From assembly GCA_963777325.1 (NCBI GenBank), contig CAVZQE010000018.1, positions 186,001 through 250,000 on the forward strand: 64,000 nt of DNA, read 5' to 3'. Numbering within the stretch: the stretch's first letter is position 1; every line of letters begins with the position of its first letter. The stretch is from JAFAXA01 sp963777325 (lineage in GTDB: Bacteria; Pseudomonadota; Alphaproteobacteria; Acetobacterales; Acetobacteraceae). A program made the position numbers and the translations under genes. This document shows, one piece after another, positions 1 to 8,764 of the stretch. The notes below the pieces were generated by a model. The model was not told the DNA's origin. It did no database searches and saw only the letters and a program-made list of their open reading frames with translations.

Positions 1-99
1 ATACGGGTGGTTGCCACGACGGAGGCGGCATCGTCCGAGACGCCAGCCTTGCTGCGTCCCTTGGCCGAGTATGAGGCCGCGATCGGGGGGCACTTCTGA
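1..99 (+). CDS. istA: IS21 transposase IstA, C-terminal tail (partial)
   Basis: An open frame runs from the window edge to a TGA at 97-99. It has no family-diagnostic motif in the visible 32 residues. Its identity rests on position: the stop overlaps the ATG of istB in the ATGA arrangement typical of IS21 istA-istB pairs. The 5' part lies outside the window. Confidence 0.6.
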   Translation: MRVVATTEAASSETPALLRPLAEYEAAIGGHF

Positions 100-683
100 T
101 GAGCGGCCACGATCACCTGATCGCCATGTTGAACCGCCTGAAGCTCACGGCCCTGCGCGACCAGCTCGACAGCCTGATTGACGAGGCCGGCCGTCGGGAG
201 ATGACGATCCGCGAGGCGTTCACGCTGTTCTGCGAACGCGAGATCGCGCGCCGTGATCAGCGCCGCATTGATATGAGCTTTGGCTTGGCCCGCTTCCCGT
301 TCGTGCGTGACCTGGTTGGCTTTGACTTCGGCGCGCAGCCATCCATCGATAAGGCGCAGGTGCGGGAACTTCCGAGCGGGCGGTTCATCGCCAATGGAGA
401 AGCGGTTCTGTTCCTGGGGCCGCCGGGGTCGGCAAGACGCATCTGGCCGTCGCGATCGGACGTGAGGCGATCGTGGCCGGCTACACGGTGCTGTTCGCGC
501 CGGCGACGACGCTGATCGCCCAGCTCGCCAAAGCATATGCGGATGGCCGGCTCCAGGAGCGCCTGATCCACTACGCCAAGCCAAAGCTGCTGATCATCGA
601 CGAGCTGGGCTATCTGCCGTTCGAACCCGACGCGGCACACCTGTTCTTCCAGCTTGTCAGCCGACGTTATGAGCGCGGCGCCA
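99..683 (+). pseudogene. istB: IS21 helper ATPase IstB, frameshifted and truncated
   Basis: IstB is the AAA+ helper of the IstA transposase. The N-terminal domain reads normally to the Walker A loop near 410-430, where GPPG should be followed by VGKT. One G appears to be missing from the G run at about 428, and the protein continues one frame over (HLAVAIGREAIVAGYTVLFA, then Walker B LLIIDELGYLPF) until about 683. There the IS6-family element begins and the C-terminal third is lost. Single-base loss plus truncation makes it non-functional. Confidence 0.85.
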
Positions 684-1432
684 GGCGTTGTCAGGTTGAG
701 GGCAAGAGATCGATGGCTCCCGGAGCGGACGCCGAGTTCAGGCCTGGGCAGCAACCTCGGCGAGCAGAAGGCGCGGTCGCGAGCGGCACGGTGCTGGGCG
801 GCAGTGAGGCGGTGACGGCGGAGCTGGAAGTGGTTGTGGATCCGGCTATGAGGGGAGAGGAAGCGCTGTGCATGGCGCGCCGACTTAAATCGCTGCATCT
901 GCCGTTCTCGTCTTCGCGTCGGTTGGTGCGACACCTCGGCCCGGTTGTTGAGATAGCGGCTCTGCCGATGCTCGACGCCGGGCAGGATCTCGCGTTTCGC
1001 CGCGCCGTAGCTGCGCAGCTTGTCCGTCACGATCACCCTCGGCACGTAGTGCAAGCCGCGCAGCAGCTTGCGGAAGAACCGCTTGGCAGCTCGGGTATTG
1101 CGCCGGCTTTGGACGAGTATGTCCAGCACGTGGCCGTGCTGGTCGACCGCGCGCCAGAGGTAATGCAGCTTGCCGCGGATGCGGACGAACACCTCATCCA
1201 GGTGCCACTTATCGCCTGGACGTGGTCGGCGCCGTTTCAGGGCATTGGCGAACAGCCGGCCGAAGCGCAGGCCCCACTCGCGGATGCTCTCGTAACTGAC
1301 CACAACGCCGCGGGCGGCCAGGATCAGTTCGACGTCGCGCAGGCTGAGGCTGAAACAGTGATACAGCCAGACCGCGCGTTGGATCACCTCGGCCGGGTAG
1401 CGGAACCCGCGGTAGGGATTGGAGCTTGTCAT
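257..1432 (-). CDS. IS6-family DDE transposase with run-on C-terminus
   Basis: The start chosen is the ATG at 1432 (MTSSNPYRGFRYP). The catalytic triad is visible: D79 in WHLDE, D137 in VTDK, and E166 in NNRAEVSHQ followed by the family signature TRRRERQM. IS6 transposases are normally about 230-240 residues and end inside the element. Here homology fades after about residue 222, and the frame stays open through the left inverted repeat into antisense istB, stopping at 257. A frameshift near the C-terminus is the likely cause. The catalytic core is intact, so activity is possible but uncertain. Confidence 0.75.
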   Translation of the reverse strand: MTSSNPYRGFRYPAEVIQRAVWLYHCFSLSLRDVELILAARGVVVSYESIREWGLRFGRLFANALKRRRPRPGDKWHLDEVFVRIRGKLHYLWRAVDQHGHVLDILVQSRRNTRAAKRFFRKLLRGLHYVPRVIVTDKLRSYGAAKREILPGVEHRQSRYLNNRAEVSHQPTRRRERQMQRFKSARHAQRFLSPHSRIHNHFQLRRHRLTAAQHRAARDRAFCSPRLLPRPELGVRSGSHRSLALNLTTPGAALITSADKLEEQVCRVGFERQIAQLVDDQQLWLGVVDQALLEPAIRICFGELGDQRRRRREQHRVAGHDRLTSDRDGQMRLADPGGPRNRTASPLAMNRPLGSSRTCALSMDGCAPKSKPTRSRTNGKRAKPKLISMRR

Positions 1433-1480
1433 CCCAAGTAGGCTGCCACGGCCGACCATGTACGCCAACCTGACAACGCC
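684..1480 (-). mobile_element. IS6-family insertion sequence
   Basis: A perfect 15-bp inverted repeat, GGCGTTGTCAGGTTG at 684-698 and its complement at 1466-1480, brackets about 800 bp, the usual size for the IS6/IS26 family. The transposase lies on the minus strand. The eight bases outside each end differ (CGGCGCCA left, GAGTAAAG right), so no target duplication remains. That fits IS6-family co-integrate formation or a deletion at one end. The left end truncates istB; the right end abuts scrambled tniQ fragments. Confidence 0.85.
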
Positions 1481-1490
1481 GAGTAAAGAA

Positions 1491-1577
1491 GGGCGATCGA
1501 CAGCTTTTCCAGGTCAGCTGCATGGAACTTTCGGCCGCCGTTCTCGACCGGCACGCGGACAGCCGCCGTCTACCATG
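1491..1577. repeat. Shuffled fragments of the tniQ gene
   Basis: Three short blocks match tniQ about 20 kb away. Bases 1491-1520 are the reverse complement of 21726-21755, 1521-1556 equal 21685-21720, and 1557-1577 equal 21630-21650. The blocks are contiguous here but in the reverse block order, and one is inverted. This is not a simple copy of the gene; it looks like a rearrangement scar next to the IS6 element. Confidence 0.8.
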
Positions 1578-1593
1578 GCGCGGCCGACGTGCG

Positions 1594-2685
1594 CTAGGCC
1601 TTGACGGCAAATCGCTCGAATACGTCCCAGTCCGGCTCGAAGCCGATCCCCGGGTGATCGCTGATCTCGACGGTTCCGCCCTGTGGCAAGGCTGTGCCCG
1701 CATCTGGCAAAGCCGAACTGACGTACAAGGTCTCCAACAGCGGCTCACCGGGCGCCATACCGACGAGCTGTATGGTCGCCAAGTATCCCGGCCCGAAATA
1801 CGGCGAGTGGGGCATGCACGTCTTTCCGGCAGCAGCGGCTTCGCGTAGAACGGCGGCGAACTCGGTTACGCCGCCGATTTTCGTGACCGACGGCTGCGGA
1901 AACGTCACCCCGGACCGCATCATGCGAGCGAATTCCCAACGGGTGCACGCGTTCTCGCCTGCAGCGATAGGGACCCGCCCTGCGGATGCGAGTTCTGTAA
2001 GCGCCTCGAAATCCTCAGGCGGAAACAGCGGCTCCTCGAGCCATGCGAGCTGCACCTCTTCAAACTGAGGTAGCAGGGCGCGAACCTCCTCTAGCGACCA
2101 GGCACAGTTCGCGTCCACCGTGAGATGCGTGCCCTGCCCAGCGCCGCGGCGGCCGGCCCGAATCGCGTCCAGATCGATCTCGTGCAGCTTGACAGAGCGA
2201 TAACCTTCGTAAACAGCTTGCGCCGCGAAGCGCTCGACCAGATCGGGCCGGCCGTACCTTACGAGGCTGGCGTAGCTTGACGCCGTGTCCCGCTGCCGAC
2301 CGCCGAGCAGAGAAGCAAGGCTAACCCCTTCCGCCTTGGCTCGCAGATCCCATAGAGCAATGTCCACGCCGGAAATGGCAAATATCGTGATGCCGTACCG
2401 TCCGAAGATGTGCAGCTTGCGTTGCAGATCGAGCGTGAGCGCCGCCGGGTCGGAGAAGTCTTTCCCGATCACAAGGGGGGCGACCATGTTGCGCACCGCG
2501 GCCGCGACCGGGGCTTGGCAGCCGTAGGCAAAAGCCTCGCCCCATCCGGTCAGTCCATTTTCCGTCGTGATGCGGACGAGCACGGTTTCGAACTCGAGCC
2601 AGCGCCCCGGCAATGCGCCAAGCTCCTCGGCGCCATCAGAGAACGGTACGGTCAGTTCGAATACGTCGAGGGCAGTGATGCGCAT
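1594..2685 (-). CDS. Mandelate racemase/muconate lactonizing enzyme family protein
   Basis: A 363-residue enolase-superfamily enzyme; members abstract a proton alpha to a carboxylate of a sugar acid or lactone using a divalent metal. Visible active-site elements are K166 in SVKLH, metal ligands D191 (VDAN), E217 (LEEP) and E244 (GEN), K269 in TKIGG, and H293 in MPHSPYFG. The start ATG overlaps the stop of the upstream aldose epimerase by one base (TGATG), implying translational coupling. Context suggests an aldarate dehydratase or an aldarolactone cycloisomerase; the sequence alone does not give the substrate. Confidence 0.85.
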   Translation of the reverse strand: MRITALDVFELTVPFSDGAEELGALPGRWLEFETVLVRITTENGLTGWGEAFAYGCQAPVAAAVRNMVAPLVIGKDFSDPAALTLDLQRKLHIFGRYGITIFAISGVDIALWDLRAKAEGVSLASLLGGRQRDTASSYASLVRYGRPDLVERFAAQAVYEGYRSVKLHEIDLDAIRAGRRGAGQGTHLTVDANCAWSLEEVRALLPQFEEVQLAWLEEPLFPPEDFEALTELASAGRVPIAAGENACTRWEFARMMRSGVTFPQPSVTKIGGVTEFAAVLREAAAAGKTCMPHSPYFGPGYLATIQLVGMAPGEPLLETLYVSSALPDAGTALPQGGTVEISDHPGIGFEPDWDVFERFAVKA

Positions 2686-3617
2686 CAGGGTAACTCCGCC
2701 TGGAGACTCGGACTTGCGACAGCAATGCGAGCAGTGCCGCGCAACGTCTCGCCTGGCTCAAGCGCGCTACGACCGACCCCGGTAACGCCGCTCTCCGCCA
2801 GGTTGAAGCCATCAGGGGCATGGGTGGTCGGCTCGAAGCAAATGTACGGCGCAGAGTCGGGGTGATGCGCCACGAAGTGGTCGAACACTGGGCTCGCGCG
2901 CATTTCGAAGTCATACTCCCGCTCGCGCCGCAGGACGCAAGATCCCGTCCAGCCGCTCCGGTACAGGGTCATGGTTCCACGCGGCAGTTCGGTCGGGACG
3001 GCGAAGTCCGGGGCAGCCGGTCGTGGTGGGCCTGCCAAGAAGTCTGCCGTGACCGGCCAATCGGTTTCCGCCTGAAACGTAAGCGTGTCCTGCGGCCCGA
3101 AGACGAAATAGGGGTGCAGCCCCAACCCGGCTGGCATCGGCTCCGCGTCCCGGTTCGCGAGTTCGAGTTCAAGCTCGAGGCTGGTCGGAAACAGGCGGAC
3201 CGCGATGCTCGCGGCGTAGCGCCACGGCCACTCCGGGCCTGCCTCGACCTCGATTGACCACGTGGCCTGTGCCGGGCCGCGCTGCGTCACTTGCCAGGGC
3301 GCGCGATGGGCGGGCCCTGGCAACGTATGCGGCGCCGCGTCGGGGTGAGCCGGCAGCTCGTGGACTTGGCCACGGAAGGCGAGCCGACCATCCCGGATCC
3401 GGTTCCCATATGGCAGCAGCGGGTAGATCCCGCCCTTGGGCCAGTGCAGCAGCGCGCCTGACCTGGTGTCCTCTGGAAACGGCAGCAAGACGTCAACTGG
3501 CTCCGATTTGCCCTTCGGTACGAGGCGCAGGGCCGTGACGCGTCCGCCCAGTGTGGGGACGGCGCGTAGAGTGGCCTTCCCAGCTTCGAGCTGCAGTATG
3601 GTTTCTGGTGAGCTCAT
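2685..3617 (-). CDS. Aldose 1-epimerase (mutarotase) family protein
   Basis: A 310-residue galactose-mutarotase-like protein that would interconvert anomers of an imported sugar or sugar acid. The family signatures are in order: PYGNRIRDG near residue 70, the active-site histidine in GLHPYF near 163, and the catalytic glutamate in CFEPTTHAPDG near 270. It starts 12 bases after the MFS gene and overlaps the next gene by one base, so it is a mid-operon gene. Its role is probably to equilibrate hexuronate anomers before oxidation. Confidence 0.85.
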   Translation of the reverse strand: MSSPETILQLEAGKATLRAVPTLGGRVTALRLVPKGKSEPVDVLLPFPEDTRSGALLHWPKGGIYPLLPYGNRIRDGRLAFRGQVHELPAHPDAAPHTLPGPAHRAPWQVTQRGPAQATWSIEVEAGPEWPWRYAASIAVRLFPTSLELELELANRDAEPMPAGLGLHPYFVFGPQDTLTFQAETDWPVTADFLAGPPRPAAPDFAVPTELPRGTMTLYRSGWTGSCVLRREREYDFEMRASPVFDHFVAHHPDSAPYICFEPTTHAPDGFNLAESGVTGVGRSALEPGETLRGTARIAVASPSLQAELP

Positions 3618-3629
3618 TGCGACCGCACC

Positions 3630-4901
3630 CTAGCCGGCCAGCCGATGCGAGGCATCGCCGATCCTGGACCGGCGTTCTCCCAGCACGGCCGCGACGATGA
3701 GGAAGGCCGTGATGTCGAACATCGACAGGCACATGAACAGGGGCTCGTAGCCGATCGTGTTGGCCAGCTGCCCGATTATCAGTGAGAAGAACGTTCCTCC
3801 GAGATAGCCCGCCATGCCGCCGAGCCCGGTCGCGGTTGCGACCTCCTGACGCGGGAACACGTCGGTGACCAGCGCATAGAGCAGGCTGGAGAGCATGCCG
3901 TGCGCGAAGGCACCCAACGAGAAGAGCAGGATGGCGGAGATCGGGCTGCTCACGAGGCCGAGCAGGCCGGGACCGATCATGCAGCAGGCGCCGATGCCGA
4001 CGACAGCGATGCGCGAATTGACGCGCGTCATGCCGAACACACGCATCAGCAAGGGCGCCAAATAGCCGCCGAGGATGCAGCCGACGTCGGAGCCCAGAAA
4101 CGGCAGCCAGGCGAACAGAGCGAACTGTTTGATGTCCATTCCCCGCGCTGTGATCATGTACAGCGGGATCCAGAACCCGAAAGTCTGCCAGGCCGGCTCG
4201 GTCAGGAAGCGTGCGGCGGCGATGGCCCAGAACTTGCGCTGGACCAGGATGCTGGCGATCGACGGCTTCGCCATTTCTGGCTCGGCGCCGGCCTCAATGT
4301 ACTCGCGTTCCTCTGCACCGAGGCGTGAATGCTGCGCCGGGTTGCGGTAAAGGGCGAGCCAGAGGAACGCCATGCCCACGCCCAGCAGGCCCGTGACCAT
4401 GAAGGCAGCCGACCAGCTCCACGTGAGCGAGAGCCAGATGACGAGCGGCGGCGCGATCATCGCGCCGATGGAACTGCCCGTTGTTACCCACCCGGCGGCA
4501 ATCGAGCGCTCTTTAGCTGGGAACCACACCGTTGCCGTCTTGACCGCGGAGGGGATCGCGCCCGCCTCGGACACCCCGAGCAAGCCCCGGAACAGGGCCA
4601 GGGACTGCCAACTCCCGGCGAAGGCGTGCAACGAACTGGCGATACCCCAGGCCAGGGCATAGCAGAAGAAGCCGACCCGCAACCCAATCCGATCGATTAG
4701 CCAGCCCGCGACAGGTTGGGCAAACGCGTAGCAGAAGCCAAACGTCGCGACGACGTACGAATACTGCTCGGTCGAGAAGTGAAGTTCCTCCCGCAGCTGC
4801 GGTGCCAGCAAGCCGAGGATGTTGCGGTCGATGTAGTTGATCACCGTACCGACCGCGACCAGGGCCAGCATGAACCAGCGCAGTCCGTTGATCGTTCCCA
4901 T
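3630..4901 (-). CDS. MFS transporter, anion:cation symporter (hexuronate-type) family
   Basis: A 423-residue inner-membrane carrier with about 12 hydrophobic segments. The N-terminal INYIDRN motif and the first loop GWLIDRIGLRVG are typical of the ACS group that contains ExuT hexuronate and GarP/GudP aldarate carriers. The start is preceded by GGGAGAACGA. It is flanked closely by the NTF2-like gene (23 bases) and the aldose epimerase (12 bases). The probable substrate is a uronate or aldarate, inferred from family and neighbours. Confidence 0.85.
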   Translation of the reverse strand: MGTINGLRWFMLALVAVGTVINYIDRNILGLLAPQLREELHFSTEQYSYVVATFGFCYAFAQPVAGWLIDRIGLRVGFFCYALAWGIASSLHAFAGSWQSLALFRGLLGVSEAGAIPSAVKTATVWFPAKERSIAAGWVTTGSSIGAMIAPPLVIWLSLTWSWSAAFMVTGLLGVGMAFLWLALYRNPAQHSRLGAEEREYIEAGAEPEMAKPSIASILVQRKFWAIAAARFLTEPAWQTFGFWIPLYMITARGMDIKQFALFAWLPFLGSDVGCILGGYLAPLLMRVFGMTRVNSRIAVVGIGACCMIGPGLLGLVSSPISAILLFSLGAFAHGMLSSLLYALVTDVFPRQEVATATGLGGMAGYLGGTFFSLIIGQLANTIGYEPLFMCLSMFDITAFLIVAAVLGERRSRIGDASHRLAG

Positions 4902-4924
4902 TCGTTCTCCCTCGCGCTCCGCGG

Positions 4925-5419
4925 TTAACTGCGCGGGTCGTTTGCCGTTGTGCTTAGATTTCCAGGCTTGAGGTGGTAGCCTCGGCCTGGGTAGTCGAAG
5001 TCATGCAGTTGATCGATGTCGACGTCCTTCTGCGCAGGCGCTGCGTAGTAGGCGCGGATTTCGCTGATTCGGCGCGTGGCCGCGTCGAAGCGATACCATT
5101 CGTCGCCGCGGAGCGCGGTGCCGGCCTTGCGCTTCCAGTGCGTCCATTCGATTACCGCTTCGGGGACGTCGCTGGGCGTGCCGTAAGCGTTGGTGGCCGG
5201 GCCGACCATGACCCGCTCGACGGTCCACTGGCTGCCTAGGGTCTCGACGCACCAGACCCAGCCATCGGCAATGGCCTTGGCGCCCCGCCAGGGAGCGCCC
5301 GGCAGCCCGGGCGGGAAGTAATGGACGGCATCCGGGGTGAAGCAGGCCACGAGCCCCACGTGATCCGCTTTGTTGCACATGTCGAAGTAGTGCCGGATCA
5401 GTTCCTCACGCCAGTCCAT
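4925..5419 (-). CDS. NTF2-like/SnoaL-like protein
   Basis: A 164-residue single-domain protein starting MDWREELIRHYFDMCNKADH, with the aromatic- and Asp-rich core (CFTPDAVHYFPPG) usual for the NTF2/SnoaL fold. The fold is used by small isomerases, hydrolases and ligand-binding proteins, so no reaction can be assigned. Its ATG follows the stop of the first RraA gene by one base (TGACATG), showing tight coupling to that putative aldolase. It may act on the RraA substrate or product. Confidence 0.75.
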   Translation of the reverse strand: MDWREELIRHYFDMCNKADHVGLVACFTPDAVHYFPPGLPGAPWRGAKAIADGWVWCVETLGSQWTVERVMVGPATNAYGTPSDVPEAVIEWTHWKRKAGTALRGDEWYRFDAATRRISEIRAYYAAPAQKDVDIDQLHDFDYPGRGYHLKPGNLSTTANDPRS

Positions 5420-5420
5420 G

Positions 5421-6215
5421 TCACGCCGCCTCCGACGCGCTCTTGCCCGGCGCGGGTGCGCGGATGGTGCTGGCTTTGGCCGGGTCTGACCCTGCTGCTT
5501 GCCAGGCCGCGAAGTCGGCACGAGTCTGGTCGGTGGGCGGATAGACGCCCCACAGTTCCTCGCCGGCCTGCACCCGCAACGCCAGATACTTCTCCAGCGG
5601 GTCGCGCCGCTCGCACGCCTCGAGCACCGGCAGCGCCACGTGCCGGGGGATGACGGTGATCCCGTCCTTCTCGCCGTGCACGATGTCGCCGGGATAGACG
5701 GCCACACCCGCGCAGGCGATCGGCACGTTCAGGTCGGCCACGTGGTGGTACGAGAGCCGGGTCGAGGCCACCACCTCGCGGCAGTAGGCAGGAATGTCCA
5801 TCTCGGCGATCTCCGAGCCGTCGCGGAACGAGCCGTCGGTGATGACGCCGACCACGCCGCGCTTCTGCATGCGGGTGAGCAGCATGTTGCCCATGCTGGC
5901 CGCACGCGGGTCATCGCGGCTGTCGATCACCATCACCTGGCCGGGCTGGGTCTGCTCGACGCCGACCCATTGCAGATTGTCCTCGTTCGGCACCGGCGTG
6001 AGCGTGCCGTAGGTCTCCTTGTCCTCACGTGCCGGGATCATGCGCATCGTAAACGCCTCGCCGGCAAAGGACTTGACGTTCGGGTCAAGCGGCTTGAGGC
6101 CGACCAGAAAGCACTGCTTGAAGCCGAGCCGGAACAGCTCAGTGGTGATCGACCCGCTCGTGCACTGGGCAAGACGCCGCAGCTGGTCCGGGGTGATTTC
6201 GATCTTTTGGGACAC
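5421..6215 (-). CDS. RraA-like (HMG/CHA aldolase family) protein, copy 1
   Basis: A 264-residue member of the RraA/4-hydroxy-4-methyl-2-oxoglutarate aldolase family, which cleaves pyruvate from hydroxy-keto acids or decarboxylates oxaloacetate. The Arg-Asp pair needed for metal and pyruvate binding is present in ITDGSFRDGSE. It begins with GTG (6213-6215) after AAGGAG. Apart from the C-terminal tail (APAPGKSASEAA) the protein is identical to copy 2 at 9687-10460; only three silent base differences separate 758 bp. Position in a uronate unit suggests cleavage of a keto-deoxy aldarate. Confidence 0.88.
   Translation of the reverse strand: MSQKIEITPDQLRRLAQCTSGSITTELFRLGFKQCFLVGLKPLDPNVKSFAGEAFTMRMIPAREDKETYGTLTPVPNEDNLQWVGVEQTQPGQVMVIDSRDDPRAASMGNMLLTRMQKRGVVGVITDGSFRDGSEIAEMDIPAYCREVVASTRLSYHHVADLNVPIACAGVAVYPGDIVHGEKDGITVIPRHVALPVLEACERRDPLEKYLALRVQAGEELWGVYPPTDQTRADFAAWQAAGSDPAKASTIRAPAPGKSASEAA
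5457..6214. repeat. Long direct repeat (left copy), RraA coding sequence
   Basis: These 758 bp match 9702-10459 with no gaps and three substitutions, at 5526, 6027 and 6086. All three are silent. Identity begins and ends at the gene limits: the start codons differ (GTG here, ATG there), and the upstream and downstream DNA is unrelated. Confidence 0.95.
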
Positions 6216-6349
6216 GATGGTCTCCTTTGGTTAGGCCGCGCGGGGTTGCAGCAAGAGCGAGTGAAGCCGAGAGCGAGAGAGTATTGTTGCTGGTCAAAGT
6301 GGCCGATAAGGGGAATAGCCCGGCCGTCCCCCTCAGAGGTCGTCAAGAG

Positions 6350-7639
6350 TTAATGGGTGCCGGCCGATTGAGCCTGAGCGGCACCCACTCGGTCCTCGCC
6401 GACCACTGGTCGGACGAAGATGAGCACCGCCACGACGCCCGCGATCGCCACGGCTCCGGCCAGGAGGAAGGCACTGGTGAAGGCGCCCGTGGTCTGAACC
6501 AGGAACCCGGTCACGATCGGGCCGATGATGCCGGAGCAGTTGGCGATCATGTGGACGAAGCCGCCCACGCCGCCGATGTTCTTCCCCTGTACGGTGTCCT
6601 GCAGGATGGCCCAGTAGCAGGCGCCGGTGACGTAAAGGAAGAACACGGCCGAGCTCATGAGCGCCACCGCGCTCATTACCGTGGTCACCATGCCTGCCAG
6701 CATGACGGACACGGCCGCGATGGTCAGGCAGACCGTCAAGACCAGCTTCCGCGCGAACAGGGGCCGCCCGGTGCGGTGCATGACGAAGTCGGAGACGAAG
6801 CCTCCCACGGCCAAGCCGAAAAAGCCGAGCACCCAGGGCAGCACCGTGGCGATGCTCATGTCTTTGATACTGAGGCCACGCGCCATGGTGAGATAGCTGG
6901 GAAACCACGTCAGGAAAAAGTAAAGGATATAGTTGTACCCAAAGAAGGCGAGGGCGGTCGCCAGCACCACTGGCTGCTTCAGATAGAAGCTGAGCGGCAC
7001 GAAGGCGCCCACATCTACGGCGGGCTTGGTCGAGGTATCATCAAGCTCGCGCAGCTCTTCTTCGCTGATCCCCGGATAGTCGTGCGGGTTCTCCGTGGAG
7101 AGCTTGAGCCAGAAAAAGAGCCAAACGAGCCCGATGCAGCCGATGGCGACGAAGGCCACCCGCCATCCGAACGTGATCGCCATAATCCCGACCACCGGGC
7201 CGGCAATGGCCCCGCCCAGTGGCGTGCCGGCGCTGACCAGACCCATCGCGCTGGCGGCCTGGCGGTGCGGGAACCAGTTGTTGACGATCTTGTTGATTGT
7301 GGACGAGAGGGGGCCTTCCCCGATCCCGAAGAATACGCGGATGAGCAACATCGATACGAAGCCGGTGGCCGCCGCCGTCAGTGCGCAAAAGAACGACCAG
7401 CCGCCCATCGCCAGGGAGAAAACTCGCTTCCCGCCCAGCTTATCGGACGCCCAGCCGCCGATGAAATTGAACGCGGCGTAGCCGAAGAAGAAGCTTGAAA
7501 ACACGGCCCCCATCTCGGCTGGACCGAGGTCCAGATCCTTCGAGACCAGGGGGGCGGCGATCGATAGAGCCGACCGGTCCAGGTAATTGATGATGTTCGC
7601 CAAAAACAAAAGCGAAAGGATGATCCATCGCTTCTTCAT
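6350..7639 (-). CDS. MFS transporter, anion:cation symporter family
   Basis: A 429-residue inner-membrane carrier with 12 predicted segments and ACS-family signatures INYLDRS and GGWASDKLGGKRV. The ATG at 7639 is preferred over an in-frame TTG at 7651 because GGAGG sits 6 bases before it. It follows the NAD epimerase gene by 57 bases and precedes RraA copy 1 by 134 bases. It is the second ACS carrier of the unit, so two related sugar acids may be imported. Substrate is inferred, not shown. Confidence 0.85.
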   Translation of the reverse strand: MKKRWIILSLLFLANIINYLDRSALSIAAPLVSKDLDLGPAEMGAVFSSFFFGYAAFNFIGGWASDKLGGKRVFSLAMGGWSFFCALTAAATGFVSMLLIRVFFGIGEGPLSSTINKIVNNWFPHRQAASAMGLVSAGTPLGGAIAGPVVGIMAITFGWRVAFVAIGCIGLVWLFFWLKLSTENPHDYPGISEEELRELDDTSTKPAVDVGAFVPLSFYLKQPVVLATALAFFGYNYILYFFLTWFPSYLTMARGLSIKDMSIATVLPWVLGFFGLAVGGFVSDFVMHRTGRPLFARKLVLTVCLTIAAVSVMLAGMVTTVMSAVALMSSAVFFLYVTGACYWAILQDTVQGKNIGGVGGFVHMIANCSGIIGPIVTGFLVQTTGAFTSAFLLAGAVAIAGVVAVLIFVRPVVGEDRVGAAQAQSAGTH

Positions 7640-7696
7640 CGGAACCTCCAACTTTATTGTTGTTGATTAGGGTGGCCTGCGGCCCCCTCGGCTCGG

Positions 7697-8725
7697 TCAG
7701 CCTGCTTCCTTGCCCACGGCCTCATCGACCATGTCGAACAGCGAGTAGCGGGGATTGTAGCCGAGCAGGGCGCGAGCCTTCGCAGGGCTGCCATGGGTGC
7801 GGCCCATTTCCACCAGAATCTTCGCTTCGACGTAAGGGCGGCCGGTGGCCTTCGCGAGATACGGGATGAACTCTTTCAAGCTTACCGGCGTGGCGGGGGC
7901 AAGGTTGAAGGTTTCACCGATCGCCTCGGGCTTCTCCCAGATTAGCAGCAAGCCCTGCACGATGTCGCGCACATCCACGAGTTCCTGCGTATGCGGATTG
8001 CCGTTCTGGTCGTAGGTGATCAGCAGCGGCTCATCGTCCGCCATCAGCGGTTCCAGAACTGACAGCATTCGATCTACATCCGAGCTGCTGCTGGCGCCGG
8101 CATGGTGCGTGGCGGATGCCTTCAGGCTGCGCACGCGGCCGTTCACGTAGAAGGCGGCGCTGGAGTACTCGCCGTTGGGATCGATGATCTCGTGTGCCGC
8201 CTCGACATGCGAGAACACGGCGATGCTGCAATCCAAGTTCTTCTCGCTGCGGTTGTAGAACTTCACCATCTCCTCGCACAGCACCTTCGTCATGCCATAG
8301 TACGAATACGGCTCATGCGGATGATTCTCGTCCGTCGGGCGGTAGCGGGCGAAGCGGGTCGGATAGACTTGGTCGCTGGACGCGAAGATCAGCCGCAGTT
8401 TCTGCTTGGCCGCCAACGCCGCCGCGACCTTCAGCACGTTGTGGGTGCCCACCACGTTGACATTCCACATCAGATCCTTGGCCTGAGGCTGGAACGAGAT
8501 CACCGCGGCCATGTGGAAAATGGTGGTGGCGTCCCCGATTGCGCGCTGCACATCATCGAGGTTCCCAAGATCGCCGTTGATGCACTCAATGCCGGCTTCC
8601 CGCGTGCGGGACAGATTCGGATCGTTCGGCAGCGATAGCGTGCGCACCTTCTCGCCGCGCTCGATCAGAGTGCGCGCCAAAGTTCCTCCGACACGGCCCG
8701 TTGCACCGGATACGAAGATCGTCAT
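7697..8725 (-). CDS. NAD-dependent epimerase/dehydratase family protein
   Basis: A 342-residue extended short-chain dehydrogenase. The Rossmann glycine motif GATGRVGG is at residues 8-15, and the catalytic YYGMTK (Tyr and Lys) lies near residue 148. AGGGAATT precedes the ATG. Members oxidise or epimerise sugar hydroxyls with bound NAD(P). It is 39 bases downstream of the uronate-dehydrogenase-like gene and probably acts on the same carbon skeleton; the precise reaction cannot be read from sequence. Confidence 0.8.
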   Translation of the reverse strand: MTIFVSGATGRVGGTLARTLIERGEKVRTLSLPNDPNLSRTREAGIECINGDLGNLDDVQRAIGDATTIFHMAAVISFQPQAKDLMWNVNVVGTHNVLKVAAALAAKQKLRLIFASSDQVYPTRFARYRPTDENHPHEPYSYYGMTKVLCEEMVKFYNRSEKNLDCSIAVFSHVEAAHEIIDPNGEYSSAAFYVNGRVRSLKASATHHAGASSSSDVDRMLSVLEPLMADDEPLLITYDQNGNPHTQELVDVRDIVQGLLLIWEKPEAIGETFNLAPATPVSLKEFIPYLAKATGRPYVEAKILVEMGRTHGSPAKARALLGYNPRYSLFDMVDEAVGKEAG

Positions 8726-8764
8726 GACAATTCCCTCAGTTGTTCATGGTTCTGTGGGTCGCGC

